A model generated the notes under the pieces. The model was not told the origin of the DNA, made no database searches, and worked only from the letters and a program-made list of their open reading frames with translations. A stretch of DNA of 64,000 nt from Levyella massiliensis (GTDB lineage Bacteria > Bacillota > Clostridia > Tissierellales > Peptoniphilaceae), in NCBI RefSeq assembly GCF_000308275.2, contig NZ_HG529490.1:877329-941328 (forward strand), read 5' to 3'. This document shows, in pieces, positions 1 through 9,332 of the stretch. The stretch's first letter is position 1. Every line of letters starts with the position of its first letter. Position numbers and translations under genes: made by a program.

Positions 1-592
1 GCTTCTTGAGTGGTGCCCAGGCCAACGCCAAGACCACAACACAGATCAGAAAGTCTACGCCCAAGAAAGACGCATTGTATTCTACGCTATAGACAAAACC
101 GGAACTCAGATTGGAGAGCGTGAAAGCCTGACCAAGGCTTGCGCCGGCTTTCGTAAAGTCGATCGTAGAATAAAAGATGCAGCCGGAGAGCACATGCATC
201 GCGAGACGTAACACGACGGCAAGGATCATTGCCGGCAGATGGGAGAAGAAGGAGGCATCCGGGGTGGTGCGATGGAGCCCTGCAAAACCCAGCATCATAT
301 AAGCAATGGGATAATCAAGCATGACTTGCAGCGGATGAACGCTGTAACCGCCCAGGATAAAGTCTAGGATGCCGTAGACGAAGCCGACGACAAGCCCCGG
401 TGCCAAGCCCCAACGAATGGCAAAGAGAAACAGCGGCGCCATGGAAGCCAGAGTAATGCTGCCGCCCAAGGGCATTTCAAAAAGTTTAATGAACGATAAA
501 ATTTTTGCTAAGGCCAACAATACGCCGGCCTCTGCCACCATACGCGTTGTAAAAGAACGGGGCGTTTTGGTGCTTTGCAAATTGTAAGACAT
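1..592 (-). CDS. thiT: Thiamine ECF transporter S-component ThiT (3' end outside window)
   Basis: Substrate-binding integral membrane subunit of an energy-coupling-factor transporter that imports thiamine. I translated it from the raw sequence: it starts at ATG 592 behind a GGGAGG site and runs off the left edge, giving about 197 residues. Several hydrophobic segments are visible, and the mid-region pattern (WGLAPGLVVGFVYGILDF, GGYSVHPLQVMLDYPIAY) matches the conserved thiamine-site region of the ThiT/YuaJ family. The TPP riboswitch directly upstream supports the assignment independently. The C-terminus is not in the window. Confidence 0.93.
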   Translation of the reverse strand, partial: MSYNLQSTKTPRSFTTRMVAEAGVLLALAKILSFIKLFEMPLGGSITLASMAPLFLFAIRWGLAPGLVVGFVYGILDFILGGYSVHPLQVMLDYPIAYMMLGFAGLHRTTPDASFFSHLPAMILAVVLRLAMHVLSGCIFYSTIDFTKAGASLGQAFTLSNLSSGFVYSVEYNASFLGVDFLICVVVLALAWAPLKK

Positions 593-645
593 AATTCCTC
601 CCAGGTTCATCCGGCAAGGCCGGATCTTTGCCGTTCAATATCCGA

Positions 646-674
646 GAAAAAGAAAAGCGCCGCAAAGCGGCGCT
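646..674 (-). terminator. Rho-independent terminator of the TPP riboswitch expression platform
   Basis: A GC-rich stem (AGCGCCGC...GCGGCGCT, 656-674) is followed on the minus strand by a T-rich tract. It lies between the riboswitch aptamer and the thiT start codon, so thiamine pyrophosphate most likely ends transcription here. A small GAATTC/GAATTC hairpin lies between aptamer and terminator and may take part in switching. Confidence 0.85.
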
Positions 675-700
675 GATGAATTCCAACAGAATTCAAAGAC

Positions 701-778
701 TTCCCTCCGCTATCATTACATAGATCAGGTGTAGGGTTGGATCAACCTCTCAGCCGCAACAAAAGTGCAGCACCCCCA
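701..778 (-). promoter_or_regulatory. TPP (THI-box) riboswitch aptamer
   Basis: On the minus strand the conserved thi-box elements appear in order: a GGGTGC-like 5' strand, GCTGAGAGG, an ACCC strand, ACCTGATCT, and the closing GCGGAGGGAA. It sits upstream of a terminator and thiT, the usual layout for thiamine-uptake genes in Bacillota. Binding of thiamine pyrophosphate should lower expression. Confidence 0.93.
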
Positions 779-798
779 GTCGATATTGAATTGTTTTT

Positions 799-827
799 AT
801 TCTATCCAACTTACAGCGATTTCGCAA
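799..827 (-). promoter_or_regulatory. Sigma-A promoter for thiT
   Basis: On the minus strand TTGCGA (822-827) and TAGAAT (799-804) are separated by 17 bases, just upstream of the riboswitch aptamer. Start of transcription would fall near 792, leaving the whole aptamer in the leader. Confidence 0.7.
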
Positions 828-860
828 ATAGAGAACTGGCAAGATCGCTGGCTCATGGGC

Positions 861-1907
861 TCAATTCTTACCGGATTTCGCCATTTGCAGACGCAGATCA
901 CCGTCTTCCAACCAGTGCCACTTCATCATCAAGCGATACACCAGATACGATACAATCGCCGGCGCAAGGAAATGCATGATGGCAATTTGAAGCAACACTT
1001 GTGGCGAATTGCCCATGACTTCGAGCATGGCAAATTGACCAACGAGGCCACTGGTGCCCATGCCGGCGCCGGATGCATTAGAGGTCATGCCCAACACAGC
1101 GGTAGAAACCGGACCTAAAATCGCAGAAGAAGCAATGGCCGGAAGCCAAACGGTTGGCTTTTTAATGATATTGGGCATCTGCAGCATGGAGGTGCCGATG
1201 CCCTGTGCCAAGCTGCCGCCAAAACCGTTGTCGCGGAAGGAAATCACAGCAAAGCCGATCATATTGCAGCAACAACCGACGGTGGCAGCGCCGGCGGCAA
1301 GACCGGAAAGGCCGAGAGAAATGGAGAGGGCAGCGCTGGAAATGGGCAGAGTCAGGATAATACCCATGAGCACGCTTAAAGCAATGCCCATCGGAATCGG
1401 TTGCAGTTCCGTCGCGGCATTGATCAGAGCGCCCAGGCCATTCATCAGGTTAGCAATGTGTGGGGCCAGAAAATGACCGACAAGACCGCCGAAAATAATG
1501 GTGACAAAGGGCACCAGCACAATATCTACCGGGGTTTTGCCGGCTACGCGACGCCCTACCTCTACGCCGGCCAGAGCGGCCACAAATGCGCCCACCGGCT
1601 CACCGATAGCAATCGTAGCTACTCCCGTAGCGCTGATCACAACACTACCGGCGCCGAGCGCACCAAGCGCCACCGCCGAAAGCACGACCAGTGCCGGCGC
1701 TTCCAAAACCGCTGCCACACCGACGCCGATAGCGGGTCCCATCAATTTTTGAGCGACCGATCCCATGGTGACCAACAGAGGCAGATGCGCAAGCATCCCG
1801 ATTTGTTTGATAATCAGCCCGATCAGCAAAGAAGAAAATAATCCCCATGCCATACCGTTGAGTACTTTAGTCCAATAGTCGCGAATTGGATGTTCCTTTG
1901 CTTTCAA
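861..1907 (-). CDS. PTS transporter subunit IIC-like membrane protein (PTS_EIIC_2 family)
   Basis: A 348-residue, very hydrophobic, glycine- and alanine-rich integral membrane protein with roughly eight to ten membrane segments. The GEPVGAFVAALAGVEVGRR and CCCNMIGFAV regions fit the stand-alone EIIC-like family found in many Bacillota. Start is TTG at 1907, with an AAGGAAGG site upstream. No IIA, IIB or sugar gene is adjacent, so the substrate is unknown and phosphotransfer has not been shown for the family members I know. It ends just upstream of the thiT promoter. Confidence 0.75.
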   Translation of the reverse strand: MKAKEHPIRDYWTKVLNGMAWGLFSSLLIGLIIKQIGMLAHLPLLVTMGSVAQKLMGPAIGVGVAAVLEAPALVVLSAVALGALGAGSVVISATGVATIAIGEPVGAFVAALAGVEVGRRVAGKTPVDIVLVPFVTIIFGGLVGHFLAPHIANLMNGLGALINAATELQPIPMGIALSVLMGIILTLPISSAALSISLGLSGLAAGAATVGCCCNMIGFAVISFRDNGFGGSLAQGIGTSMLQMPNIIKKPTVWLPAIASSAILGPVSTAVLGMTSNASGAGMGTSGLVGQFAMLEVMGNSPQVLLQIAIMHFLAPAIVSYLVYRLMMKWHWLEDGDLRLQMAKSGKN

Positions 1908-1985
1908 TTTTTCCTTCCTTTCAAGAGCCGAGGCTCTTATGACTTCCCTTCAGCTTAAAGCCTAATCGGCTCCAAGTTGCCTCCC

Positions 1986-3359
1986 CTATCGTTCCACGGG
2001 GACTCCTACAAGCACATCGCCCTCACGCCGTAAAATTTGCACCGCGTAAATGCGATTGGGCAACACTGCAACAGCTTTGGCTTCCGAGACATCTGTTGCC
2101 GGTTTCGCGTGATCCTGAGAAAGAAGCGCCACGCGTTGGTAGTTGCCGGAATAGCCACAATAACGACCGGCCGTGTCCGGCTTTTCTTCCGTCAGTACTT
2201 CCAAGGTGTGCCCGATCATGCGATCCATAAAGGCATAGCGCAATCGCTCTTCTTGCTCTCCCAAACGGGCAGCCCTCTCCTTTTTCACGGCCGGATCCAC
2301 CTGTCCGGTGAAAAGTGCTGCCGGAGTTCCCTGCCGCTTGGAATACGGGAAAATATGCATGCGCGAAAAACCGATGCGCTCGGTAAAGGCCATGGTTTCC
2401 AAAAATTCTTTTTCGCCTTCCTCCGGAAAGCCTACGATCACATCGGTCGTAATGCCTGCCAGCGGAAAAACATCGCGAATTTCGGCAATTTTCTGCGCAT
2501 ATACCGCTGTCGTATAGTGGCGATTCATTTTTTCCAGTATGGTATCCGAGCCGCTTTGCAGCGATAAATGGAAATGCGGACATAACTTGCCCGTAGCCTT
2601 CAAGCGTTGCAGCTTTTCCGGAGTCACCCAACGCGGTTCAATGCTGGAAAGACGGATGCGATCGATACCCGGAATCGCCGCTACGGCTTCAATCACATCG
2701 CAAAGATCCTGACGTGGCACGCCCGGTGCGCGATGGGCATCTTTGCCGTAGCTGGCCACATGAATGCCCGTTAGAACAATTTCACGAAAGCCTTTCTTGG
2801 CTAAGCCATCCGCTTCTTTCACAATGGATGCCAATGGGCGCGAAGCAATGTGCCCGCGCGCATACGGAATGATGCAATACGAACAAAACATATCGCAGCC
2901 TTCCTGGATCTTAATCGTAGCTCGAGTTAAAAACTGTTCCGTCTCAATCTGCAGCGTATCAAAAGCAGACTCTTGATTCAGGTCTTCGACCGCAATCTGC
3001 TGTTTTCCGGTTTCTTTGACTGCTTCCACCAGAGCTGGCAAACGGCGGCGCCCCTTCGTGCCGAGAACAATGTCCACGCCTTCCATGGCCTCGAGCACTT
3101 CCGGCGCCACTTGCGCATAACAACCGACCACAGCAATGATGGCGTTGGGGTTTTCGCGCTTCATTTTACGAATCTGCTGGCGACTCTTGGCGTCTGAGGC
3201 ATGGGTTACGGTGCAGGTATTAATCACATAAACGTCGGCCGATTCCTGCTCTGCTGCCAAATCATAACCGGCATGCAAAAACAGTTCTTCCATGGCTTCT
3301 GTTTCATATTGATTCACTTTACATCCTAGAGTATGAAACTTAACGCGCGGCATGAACAT
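1986..3359 (-). CDS. mtaB: tRNA (t6A37) 2-methylthiotransferase MtaB
   Basis: Radical-SAM methylthiotransferase that converts t6A37 of tRNA to ms2t6A. The 457 residues show the three N-terminal cysteines (Cys13 in LGCKVNQ, Cys49 in NTCTVT, Cys82 in VVGCYAQ), the radical-SAM cluster motif EGCDMFCSYCIIPYARG, and a C-terminal TRAM-like region. The LGCKVNQ form distinguishes MtaB/YqeV from MiaB and RimO. It overlaps prmA by about 20 bases and is the last gene of the heat-shock operon, a common arrangement in clostridia and bacilli. A second ATG two codons in is an equally possible start. Confidence 0.95.
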   Translation of the reverse strand: MFMPRVKFHTLGCKVNQYETEAMEELFLHAGYDLAAEQESADVYVINTCTVTHASDAKSRQQIRKMKRENPNAIIAVVGCYAQVAPEVLEAMEGVDIVLGTKGRRRLPALVEAVKETGKQQIAVEDLNQESAFDTLQIETEQFLTRATIKIQEGCDMFCSYCIIPYARGHIASRPLASIVKEADGLAKKGFREIVLTGIHVASYGKDAHRAPGVPRQDLCDVIEAVAAIPGIDRIRLSSIEPRWVTPEKLQRLKATGKLCPHFHLSLQSGSDTILEKMNRHYTTAVYAQKIAEIRDVFPLAGITTDVIVGFPEEGEKEFLETMAFTERIGFSRMHIFPYSKRQGTPAALFTGQVDPAVKKERAARLGEQEERLRYAFMDRMIGHTLEVLTEEKPDTAGRYCGYSGNYQRVALLSQDHAKPATDVSEAKAVAVLPNRIYAVQILRREGDVLVGVPVER

Positions 3360-4320
3360 TCCAATCTGCTTCCACGGCGGACCATTCGCCCATGCGGCGG
3401 CAGGACGTCACACGAAAACCTTCCTGCGTAAGGGCGTTTTTCACCGCGTCTTCTTTTGTCGTCAGTATGCCGGAAAGAATCAGATGGGCCCGCTCTGCCA
3501 AACAGGTGTGTACGTCCGGCAACAGGCGCAAGACGAGCTCCGCCAATAAGTTGGAGACCACCACATCAAAGGTTCCCTCCACCCCTTGCATGAGATTACT
3601 CGGACGAATATCCAAGGAAACGTGATTTGCTTCGGCGTTCTTATGCGCAGCCTGCAATGCATCTTCATCAATATCGGTAGCCTGTACCGTTGCCATGCCT
3701 TGTTGCTTCATATAGATGGCCAAAATACCGGACCCTGTGCCCAAATCCAATCCGCGTTTCCCCTTCAACGCCATGTGCTCCAAGCCTTCAAGGCAGAGCA
3801 CGGTCGTTTCATGTGAGCCGGTACCGAACGCCATCCCGGGATCAATAAAAATGGGCGTGCGCGACGGATCGACGGGTTCCATCCAGGAGGGAACAATTTC
3901 AATGGTTTCGCCCACGGGAAGCGGATGGTAGCTCTTTTTCCATTCCACATCCCAATGGCCATTATCGATGGAGGCTTCGTCGAGCACACGAATCTCGCCG
4001 CCATACTGTTCATAGCACTGGCGTTCCAGGCTCTCCATAGCTTTTCGGCCTTCCGCATCCGCCGAGAAGAACACAAATTCCAGAATTTCATCATCGGCGT
4101 TCAAGCTCTTAACGGCATCGCCCGCCTGCAGGCGCAAATCTTCCAGCAACTCTTCGCGATCGGCCAATTGCCAATCCGGATGATTGGCTTCATATTGAGA
4201 GATGGTCTCAGGGTCCATCAATTGCGTACCGATGGTACCGCTTTCCGCCAGCATGGCTTCCACGGTGTCCTCCAGTTCAGGAGGATAGGCAAGCGTCACT
4301 TGTAAAAAATTGGTTTCCAT
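3340..4320 (-). CDS. prmA: Ribosomal protein L11 methyltransferase PrmA
   Basis: SAM-dependent methyltransferase that trimethylates ribosomal protein L11. The 326 residues hold the family hallmark PGMAFGTGSHET (about 161-172), SAM motif I LDLGTGSGIL (191-200), and the NLLAEL segment of motif IV. It overlaps both neighbours, dnaJ upstream by one base and mtaB downstream by 20, so translation is probably coupled. The dnaJ-prmA-mtaB order is typical of the group. Confidence 0.96.
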   Translation of the reverse strand: METNFLQVTLAYPPELEDTVEAMLAESGTIGTQLMDPETISQYEANHPDWQLADREELLEDLRLQAGDAVKSLNADDEILEFVFFSADAEGRKAMESLERQCYEQYGGEIRVLDEASIDNGHWDVEWKKSYHPLPVGETIEIVPSWMEPVDPSRTPIFIDPGMAFGTGSHETTVLCLEGLEHMALKGKRGLDLGTGSGILAIYMKQQGMATVQATDIDEDALQAAHKNAEANHVSLDIRPSNLMQGVEGTFDVVVSNLLAELVLRLLPDVHTCLAERAHLILSGILTTKEDAVKNALTQEGFRVTSCRRMGEWSAVEADWNVHAAR

Positions 4321-5438
4321 CAGTCAAACAGATCCTTTACTTTCTCCCAGAAATTCTTCTCTTTTTCTTCCACTTCATCGCCCATGGTCTTCGCATAGGC
4401 GCGCAAAGCATCAGCTTGCTCCTCGTTCAAATGCGTCGGTGTTTGAATATCAATGATGAAATGCAAGTCGCCGGGTCGACCGGTGCGTACATCGCGAACG
4501 CCCTTCCCCTTTAGGGTGAAACGAGTGCCGGTCTGCGTCCCCGCAGGAATGCGGAACGCTTCCTTCCCCTCCATTGTGGGCACTTCCACTTCATCGCCGA
4601 GCGTCGCTTGGACGAAAGAGAGCGGCATTTCAAAGTAGAGATCATTGCCATGGCGTTCATAAAGCTCGGACGCCTCTACGCGTACGACAATGTATACATC
4701 GCCGGAGGGGCCGCCATTCGCACCGCTATGTCCCTGACCGCGCATGGGCAAGATATTGCCATCGGCAATGCCCGCCGGAATTTTGACCGACAGTTTCACA
4801 CTCTCCGTTTCACGGCCATTACCATGACAATGCGGACATTTCTCATCAATCACCTCTCCGCGTCCGCCGCAGTTGGGACACGTCGTCTGCTGTACAATGC
4901 GGCCAAACGGCGAATGCACCTCGCGATTGATCACGCCGGCGCCATGGCAGGTCGGACAGGTTCTCTTGGCAGTGCCATCCTTGGCACCGGTTCCGTGGCA
5001 ATGTGCGCATTCATGCTCCCGCCGAATGTTGACGGTTTTTTCGACACCAAAATACGCTTCCTTAAATGTCAGGCGCACTTCTTTACGGATGTCCGCACCG
5101 CGACGGGCGCGATTCGGATTCTGACGCGCTCCGGCACGACCGAACAGGTCGCCGAATAAGTCTCCGAAAATATCATCCATGTCAAAGCCAAAACCGCCAC
5201 CTGCGCCGCCCGCACCGTTTTCAAACGCAGCTGCGCCATAGGTGTCGTAAAGACGGCGCTTCTCGTCATCTTGGAGAATGCCGTAGGCTTCACTTAAATC
5301 ATTAAATTTTTTTGCTGCCTCTGCATCGCCCGGATTCAAATCAGGATGATACTGCTTTGCCTTCTGGCGATAGGATTTTTTAATGTCGCTCAGGGTGGCA
5401 TTGCGGCTCACGCCAAGCACTTCATAGGGATCTTGCAA
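4320..5438 (-). CDS. dnaJ: Chaperone DnaJ (Hsp40), TTG start
   Basis: Co-chaperone that delivers unfolded protein to DnaK and stimulates its ATPase. It has an N-terminal J domain with the HPD tripeptide (YHPDLNPG), a glycine/phenylalanine-rich linker, four zinc CxxCxGxG repeats (CAHCHGTG, CPTCHGAG, CPNCGGRG, CPHCHGNG), and the C-terminal substrate-binding part. I place the start at TTG 5438: AAAGGAG lies six bases upstream and the product then begins MQDPYEVLG, as in other DnaJ proteins. The in-frame ATG at 5468 has no ribosome site and would add ten atypical residues. Length 372. Confidence 0.96.
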   Translation of the reverse strand: MQDPYEVLGVSRNATLSDIKKSYRQKAKQYHPDLNPGDAEAAKKFNDLSEAYGILQDDEKRRLYDTYGAAAFENGAGGAGGGFGFDMDDIFGDLFGDLFGRAGARQNPNRARRGADIRKEVRLTFKEAYFGVEKTVNIRREHECAHCHGTGAKDGTAKRTCPTCHGAGVINREVHSPFGRIVQQTTCPNCGGRGEVIDEKCPHCHGNGRETESVKLSVKIPAGIADGNILPMRGQGHSGANGGPSGDVYIVVRVEASELYERHGNDLYFEMPLSFVQATLGDEVEVPTMEGKEAFRIPAGTQTGTRFTLKGKGVRDVRTGRPGDLHFIIDIQTPTHLNEEQADALRAYAKTMGDEVEEKEKNFWEKVKDLFD

Positions 5439-5451
5439 AGTCGGCTCCTTT
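5436..5451 (-). promoter_or_regulatory. Ribosome binding site that fixes the dnaJ TTG start
   Basis: AAAGGAG (5445-5451 on the minus strand) lies six bases before TTG (5436-5438). The upstream ATG at 5468 lacks any purine-rich site. Confidence 0.8.
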
Positions 5452-5489
5452 CCTACACTTAAAGACACATTTTAAACGAAACTGAACAT

Positions 5490-5521
5490 AAAGAAAAGGG
5501 CACCGAGGCGCCCTTTTCTTT
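5490..5521 (-). terminator. Hairpin terminator/attenuator between dnaK and dnaJ
   Basis: A perfect 12-bp inverted repeat (5490-5501 with 5510-5521) with a GGGC-type core and a T-rich arm on the minus strand. It lies 18 bases after the dnaK stop and before dnaJ. Partial termination or RNA processing here would lower dnaJ relative to dnaK, as proposed for other dnaK operons. Confidence 0.75.
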
Positions 5522-5539
5522 ATTTCCTTGAAAATCTGT

Positions 5540-7396
5540 TTACTTTTCTTCTTTATTATCGTCGTCCACGACTTCGTAATCCGCATCTACGACATCATCG
5601 CCCTGCGCCTGGCCGGCACCCGCCTGTGCCTCAGCACCCGGCTGCGCGCCTGCTTGGGCACCGGTTTGTGCATAGAGCTTCTGTGACAGCGTATTGAGCT
5701 CGCCCGTCAATGCTTCCGTGCGCTTTTTAATTTCGTCCGGATCATTTCCGCCAACGACATCCTTCAAGGCAGTAATCTTATCTTCCACCTGTTTCTTCTC
5801 GTCTGCCGAAACTTTATCGCCCAATTCCTTCAGCGTATTCTCCGTCTGGTAAATCAGGGATTCGGCCTGATTCTTGACTTCGATCAGCTCTTTCTTTTTC
5901 TTATCCTCTTCGGCGAACTGTTCCGCTTCTTTCACGCGGCGATCAATCTCTTCATCCGACAGATGGGTCGACGAAGTAATCGTAATCTTCTGTTCCTTGC
6001 CCGTGCCGAGATCCTTGGCGCTGACGTTAACAATGCCGTTCGCATCGATATCAAAGGTAACTTCGATTTGTGGGATACCGCGACGTGCTGCCGGAATACC
6101 GGAGAGCTGGAAGCGGCCCAACGTTGTATTGTCCGCAGCCATCTCACGTTCGCCTTGCAGGACATGGATATCCACAGAAGTCTGATTGTCGGCAGCCGTC
6201 GTAAAGGTCTGGCTCTTCTTCGTCGGAATGGTGGTGTTACGCGGAATGAGTACCGTGGTAACTCCGCCCAGTGTCTCCAAGCCCAAGGACAGCGGCGTAA
6301 CATCCAGCAGCAGGAGGTCTTTGACTTCACCGGTCAACACACCTCCCTGAATCGCAGCACCCAAGGCCACGCATTCATCCGGATTAATATCCTTCTGCGG
6401 ATCCTTACCGGTCAATTTCTTCACCAGTTCCTGGACCATCGGGACACGAGTGGAACCGCCTACCAGCAATACCTTGTTGAGGTCCGACGCCGAAAGGCCG
6501 GCATCTTTCAATGCATTGTTGACCGGCTCTTCAGTCTTTTTCACCAGCGGAGCAATCAATTCTTCAAATTTCGCACGGGTGACGTCCATGTTGAGATGCA
6601 CCGGCTGACCGTTGACCGCCGTAATGAACGGCAGGTTGATGGTCGAAGTCATTGCGCTCGAAAGTTCCTTCTTGGCTTTCTCCGCCGCATCCTTCAGACG
6701 TTGATCGCTGGTCGGATCCAAACGCAAATCCACGCCGTTTTGTTTCTTAAAATCTTCCGCAATGTAGTCCATTAACGCATTATCAAAGTCATCGCCGCCC
6801 AAGCGGTTGTTGCCGCGGGTCGAGAGCACTTCGAAAACGCCGTCGCCGACCTCAAGGATGGATACATCGAACGTACCACCGCCCAAGTCGAAGACCATGA
6901 TCTTGGAAGAATCTTCATCCTTATCCACACCGTAGGCCAAAGCAGCTGCCGTTGGTTCATTGATGATACGTTTAACATCCAGGCCGGCAATTTTTCCGGC
7001 GTCTTTTGTGGCCTGACGCTGTGCATCCGTAAAGTAAGCCGGAACGGTGATAACCGCTTCCGAAACGTTCTGTCCCAGATAGCTCTCCGCATCCGCTTTT
7101 AATTTCTGCAAGATCATGGCGGAAATTTCCTGCGGTGTATAGGCTTTTCCGTCAATCGTCACCTTGCGGTCGGTTCCCATGTCACGTTTAATGGACGAAA
7201 TCGTCCGATCCGGGTTCATAATGGCCTGACGTTTCGCTGTTTCGCCCACGAGACGTTCGCCATCCTTTGTAAATGCCACCACTGACGGTGTTGTACGGTT
7301 ACCTTCCGCATTCGGAATGATCGTAGCCTGACCACCTTCCATAATAGCGACAGCCGAGTTTGTTGTTCCTAAGTCAATGCCAATAATTTTAGCCAT
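5540..7396 (-). CDS. dnaK: Chaperone DnaK (Hsp70)
   Basis: ATP-dependent Hsp70 chaperone of the cytoplasm. The 618 residues begin with the nucleotide-binding domain (GIDLGTTNS at 4-12, later [13 protein letters not shown] and [10 protein letters not shown]), followed by the linker [13 protein letters not shown], the substrate-binding beta domain, and an alanine/glycine/glutamine-rich tail ending in acidic residues. Length and motifs are those of a complete bacterial DnaK. It follows grpE with a 26-base gap and a good ribosome site, and shares the CIRCE-controlled operon. Confidence 0.98.
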   Translation of the reverse strand: MAKIIGIDLGTTNSAVAIMEGGQATIIPNAEGNRTTPSVVAFTKDGERLVGETAKRQAIMNPDRTISSIKRDMGTDRKVTIDGKAYTPQEISAMILQKLKADAESYLGQNVSEAVITVPAYFTDAQRQATKDAGKIAGLDVKRIINEPTAAALAYGVDKDEDSSKIMVFDLGGGTFDVSILEVGDGVFEVLSTRGNNRLGGDDFDNALMDYIAEDFKKQNGVDLRLDPTSDQRLKDAAEKAKKELSSAMTSTINLPFITAVNGQPVHLNMDVTRAKFEELIAPLVKKTEEPVNNALKDAGLSASDLNKVLLVGGSTRVPMVQELVKKLTGKDPQKDINPDECVALGAAIQGGVLTGEVKDLLLLDVTPLSLGLETLGGVTTVLIPRNTTIPTKKSQTFTTAADNQTSVDIHVLQGEREMAADNTTLGRFQLSGIPAARRGIPQIEVTFDIDANGIVNVSAKDLGTGKEQKITITSSTHLSDEEIDRRVKEAEQFAEEDKKKKELIEVKNQAESLIYQTENTLKELGDKVSADEKKQVEDKITALKDVVGGNDPDEIKKRTEALTGELNTLSQKLYAQTGAQAGAQPGAEAQAGAGQAQGDDVVDADYEVVDDDNKEEK

Positions 7397-7422
7397 TTTA
7401 TGCCTCCTATGTTCCTTCGACC

Positions 7423-8100
7423 TTATTTTGCTACCTTTACCATAGCGGGCCGAATCAGTTTGCCGTTGAGTTTGTATCCTTTTTGCAGGGTCTCAATGAC
7501 GTGTCCCTCTTCTACCGTATCGCTCTCCTCCGTGAGGATGGCGTGATGCAGATTGGGATCGAACGCTTCGCCGTCCGCTTCCACTGCTTCCACTCCATTT
7601 TTGGTTAAAATCTCACGCAGTTGCGCATGAATCATTTCCATGCCTTCGAAAAAAGTGTCATGTTCTTTTTCGGTGGCCAACGCACGCTCAAAGTTATCTA
7701 CGACATCAAGCAGTTGTAAAATCAACCGCTCATTCGCATAGCGCACGGTGTTGATCTGTTCCTGTTCGCTACGTCTGCGGAAGTTCTGAAAATCCGCTTG
7801 CAAACGCATATAGCGTACGGACAGTGTCTCATCCGAGTCCTTACTCTCCGAGGAACTCTCGTCTTTTATATTTTCTTGCTTTTCGTTTTCTACTGTTTCT
7901 TGCGACTCTCGCTGTGTTTCGTCCTTTTTCTCCGCTTGGGAAGCATTCACCGAGTCGGTATCGCCGTTCGTATCGGCGACGCTTTCCTTCTCCTGCGCTT
8001 CCTCTGCCGCATTGACGGCATCTCGAAGCAGATCATTGACTTCGGGAGTCTTATTCTTGTCTTTCACGTTTCCTCCTTTCGGCGGATTCTCCGCACTCAT
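7423..8100 (-). CDS. grpE: Nucleotide exchange factor GrpE
   Basis: Dimeric exchange factor that releases ADP from DnaK. The 225 residues start with a long, acidic, low-complexity region of about 95 residues rich in Glu, Asp and Ser. The GrpE core follows: a coiled coil around [15 protein letters not shown], then the C-terminal beta domain ([26 protein letters not shown]). The N-terminal tail is longer than in E. coli GrpE but similar tails occur in Bacillota. It lies three bases after hrcA. Confidence 0.96.
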   Translation of the reverse strand: MSAENPPKGGNVKDKNKTPEVNDLLRDAVNAAEEAQEKESVADTNGDTDSVNASQAEKKDETQRESQETVENEKQENIKDESSSESKDSDETLSVRYMRLQADFQNFRRRSEQEQINTVRYANERLILQLLDVVDNFERALATEKEHDTFFEGMEMIHAQLREILTKNGVEAVEADGEAFDPNLHHAILTEESDTVEEGHVIETLQKGYKLNGKLIRPAMVKVAK

Positions 8101-8103
8101 CGA

Positions 8104-9126
8104 TCAGCCTCGATTCGTGATCGAATCAAGGTATTTTCCCATGCGCCGTACATGACCGATGACATTGCGGTAATGCAAACGCATCGGACCGATGACGCCG
8201 AGCACGCCGTATACATCGCCGTGTACTTGGAAAGGCGTGGCCACCAAGGCCGCTTTTTGTAGCAACTTCATCTCGTTTTCCGAGCCGATGCGCACATAAA
8301 CCTCTTCTTGCGGAGAAATCTGATTCAGAAGTCCGACAAATTCCGGACTGGCTCTGAGGTCATCCAGAAATTCCAGCGCATCCGGCAGATCACCATCCTC
8401 AACAAAGCGCAACCACTTGGCCATACCTTGAAAAAGTACCTTTTCTCCATGACTGGCTTTTAATCGATCCAGTAACGTCGGCACCAGTTCGCTCATCAGA
8501 TTGCCGTGCACATAAGCGCCGCTGAAATAATCCGACTGCAGGAAATCCGATACATCCTGTAAGCGATGCCCTTCAAAGAGCTCCTGGAAAATTTCTCCCA
8601 GGCGTTCCAATCTTTCCTTGCTGTAATCCGCGTCCAAGTGAATCAATTCCGTATCAACGAATTTCGTATTGAACACGGTCACGGTGAGCAATTCGTGCGA
8701 CGAAAGCGGCAGAAAACGAATCTTATCAATGACGTCATCTGTCCGCCCCGGCAGCAATGCGAACGCCACGCTGTCCGTTAAATCGGACAATATGGTGAGC
8801 GCCTGCTCCAGCAAGTTTTCCGGATCATAGGACTGTTTCAACAGGCTCTGACTGCCCAACGCCGATACCGGCTCCGGTTCATGCCCACGACGCAACAGCT
8901 CATTCACATACCAGCGATATGCCTTTTCCACAGGGATGCGCCCCGAGGAAGTGTGCGCCTTTTCCAAAAAGCCCATATGCTCCAGATCGCTCATCTCATT
9001 GCGGATTGTCGCCGCCGAAACATCCATGCGATAATCACGCCGCAATGTGCGCGAACCGATGGGAAGTCCTTCCTTAATGTACGACTGCAAAATGGCGCCT
9101 AGAATGAAAATCTTTCGTTCGTCCAT
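8104..9126 (-). CDS. hrcA: Heat-shock repressor HrcA
   Basis: DNA-binding repressor of class I heat-shock genes, acting at CIRCE. The 340 residues have an N-terminal winged helix (YIKEGLPIGSRTL, VSAATIRNEMSDLEHMGFL) and the GAF-like C-terminal part with the conserved end (GPMRLHYRNVIGHVRRM). It is the first gene of the operon, and a perfect CIRCE operator lies about 95 bases upstream, so it represses itself together with grpE-dnaK-dnaJ. Confidence 0.97.
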   Translation of the reverse strand: MDERKIFILGAILQSYIKEGLPIGSRTLRRDYRMDVSAATIRNEMSDLEHMGFLEKAHTSSGRIPVEKAYRWYVNELLRRGHEPEPVSALGSQSLLKQSYDPENLLEQALTILSDLTDSVAFALLPGRTDDVIDKIRFLPLSSHELLTVTVFNTKFVDTELIHLDADYSKERLERLGEIFQELFEGHRLQDVSDFLQSDYFSGAYVHGNLMSELVPTLLDRLKASHGEKVLFQGMAKWLRFVEDGDLPDALEFLDDLRASPEFVGLLNQISPQEEVYVRIGSENEMKLLQKAALVATPFQVHGDVYGVLGVIGPMRLHYRNVIGHVRRMGKYLDSITNRG

Positions 9127-9219
9127 GTCGCCTCCTTCCGCTATGTTCTCTTCCTTATGCGGTGACGAGGCAACGCAATGATGCGCCGCCGTACTCGAGA
9201 AGGAAGTGTTTTTCCTCTG

Positions 9220-9246
9220 TTAGCACTCTTGTTACCTGAGTGCTAA
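9220..9246 (-). promoter_or_regulatory. CIRCE operator (HrcA binding site)
   Basis: A perfect TTAGCACTC-N9-GAGTGCTAA inverted repeat, the full consensus. It sits just downstream of the hrcA -10 box, so HrcA would block promoter clearance. Confidence 0.97.
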
Positions 9247-9250
9247 CATA

Positions 9251-9279
9251 ATGATATAGAAAGCCGCACCGTTTGTCAA
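9251..9279 (-). promoter_or_regulatory. Sigma-A promoter of the hrcA-grpE-dnaK-dnaJ operon
   Basis: Consensus TTGACA (9274-9279) and TATCAT (9251-9256) on the minus strand with a 17-base spacer, directly followed by CIRCE. The -35 box lies in the loop of a 10-bp palindrome (9262-9290). Confidence 0.9.
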
Positions 9280-9290
9280 CCGGTGCGGCT
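9262..9290 (-). terminator. Palindrome with terminator-like form overlapping the hrcA promoter
   Basis: A perfect 10-bp stem (AGCCGCACCG...CGGTGCGGCT) with a 9-base loop, followed on the minus strand by only TTTCT. It lies 43 bases beyond the stop codon of the VWA lipoprotein gene and could end that transcript, but the T-tract is short. Its loop holds the -35 box of the heat-shock promoter. Confidence 0.5.
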
Positions 9291-9332
9291 AAAAATTAAT
9301 AGAAAATATATGTGCTCCCAAGCGAACGCATC

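Noticed and set aside
486-686. A 66-codon minus-strand ORF upstream of thiT
   Set aside because: It is out of frame with thiT and spans the riboswitch terminator.
737-1118. Two plus-strand ORFs over the thiT leader
   Set aside because: They cross the TPP riboswitch and promoter on the opposite strand and into the PTS-like gene.
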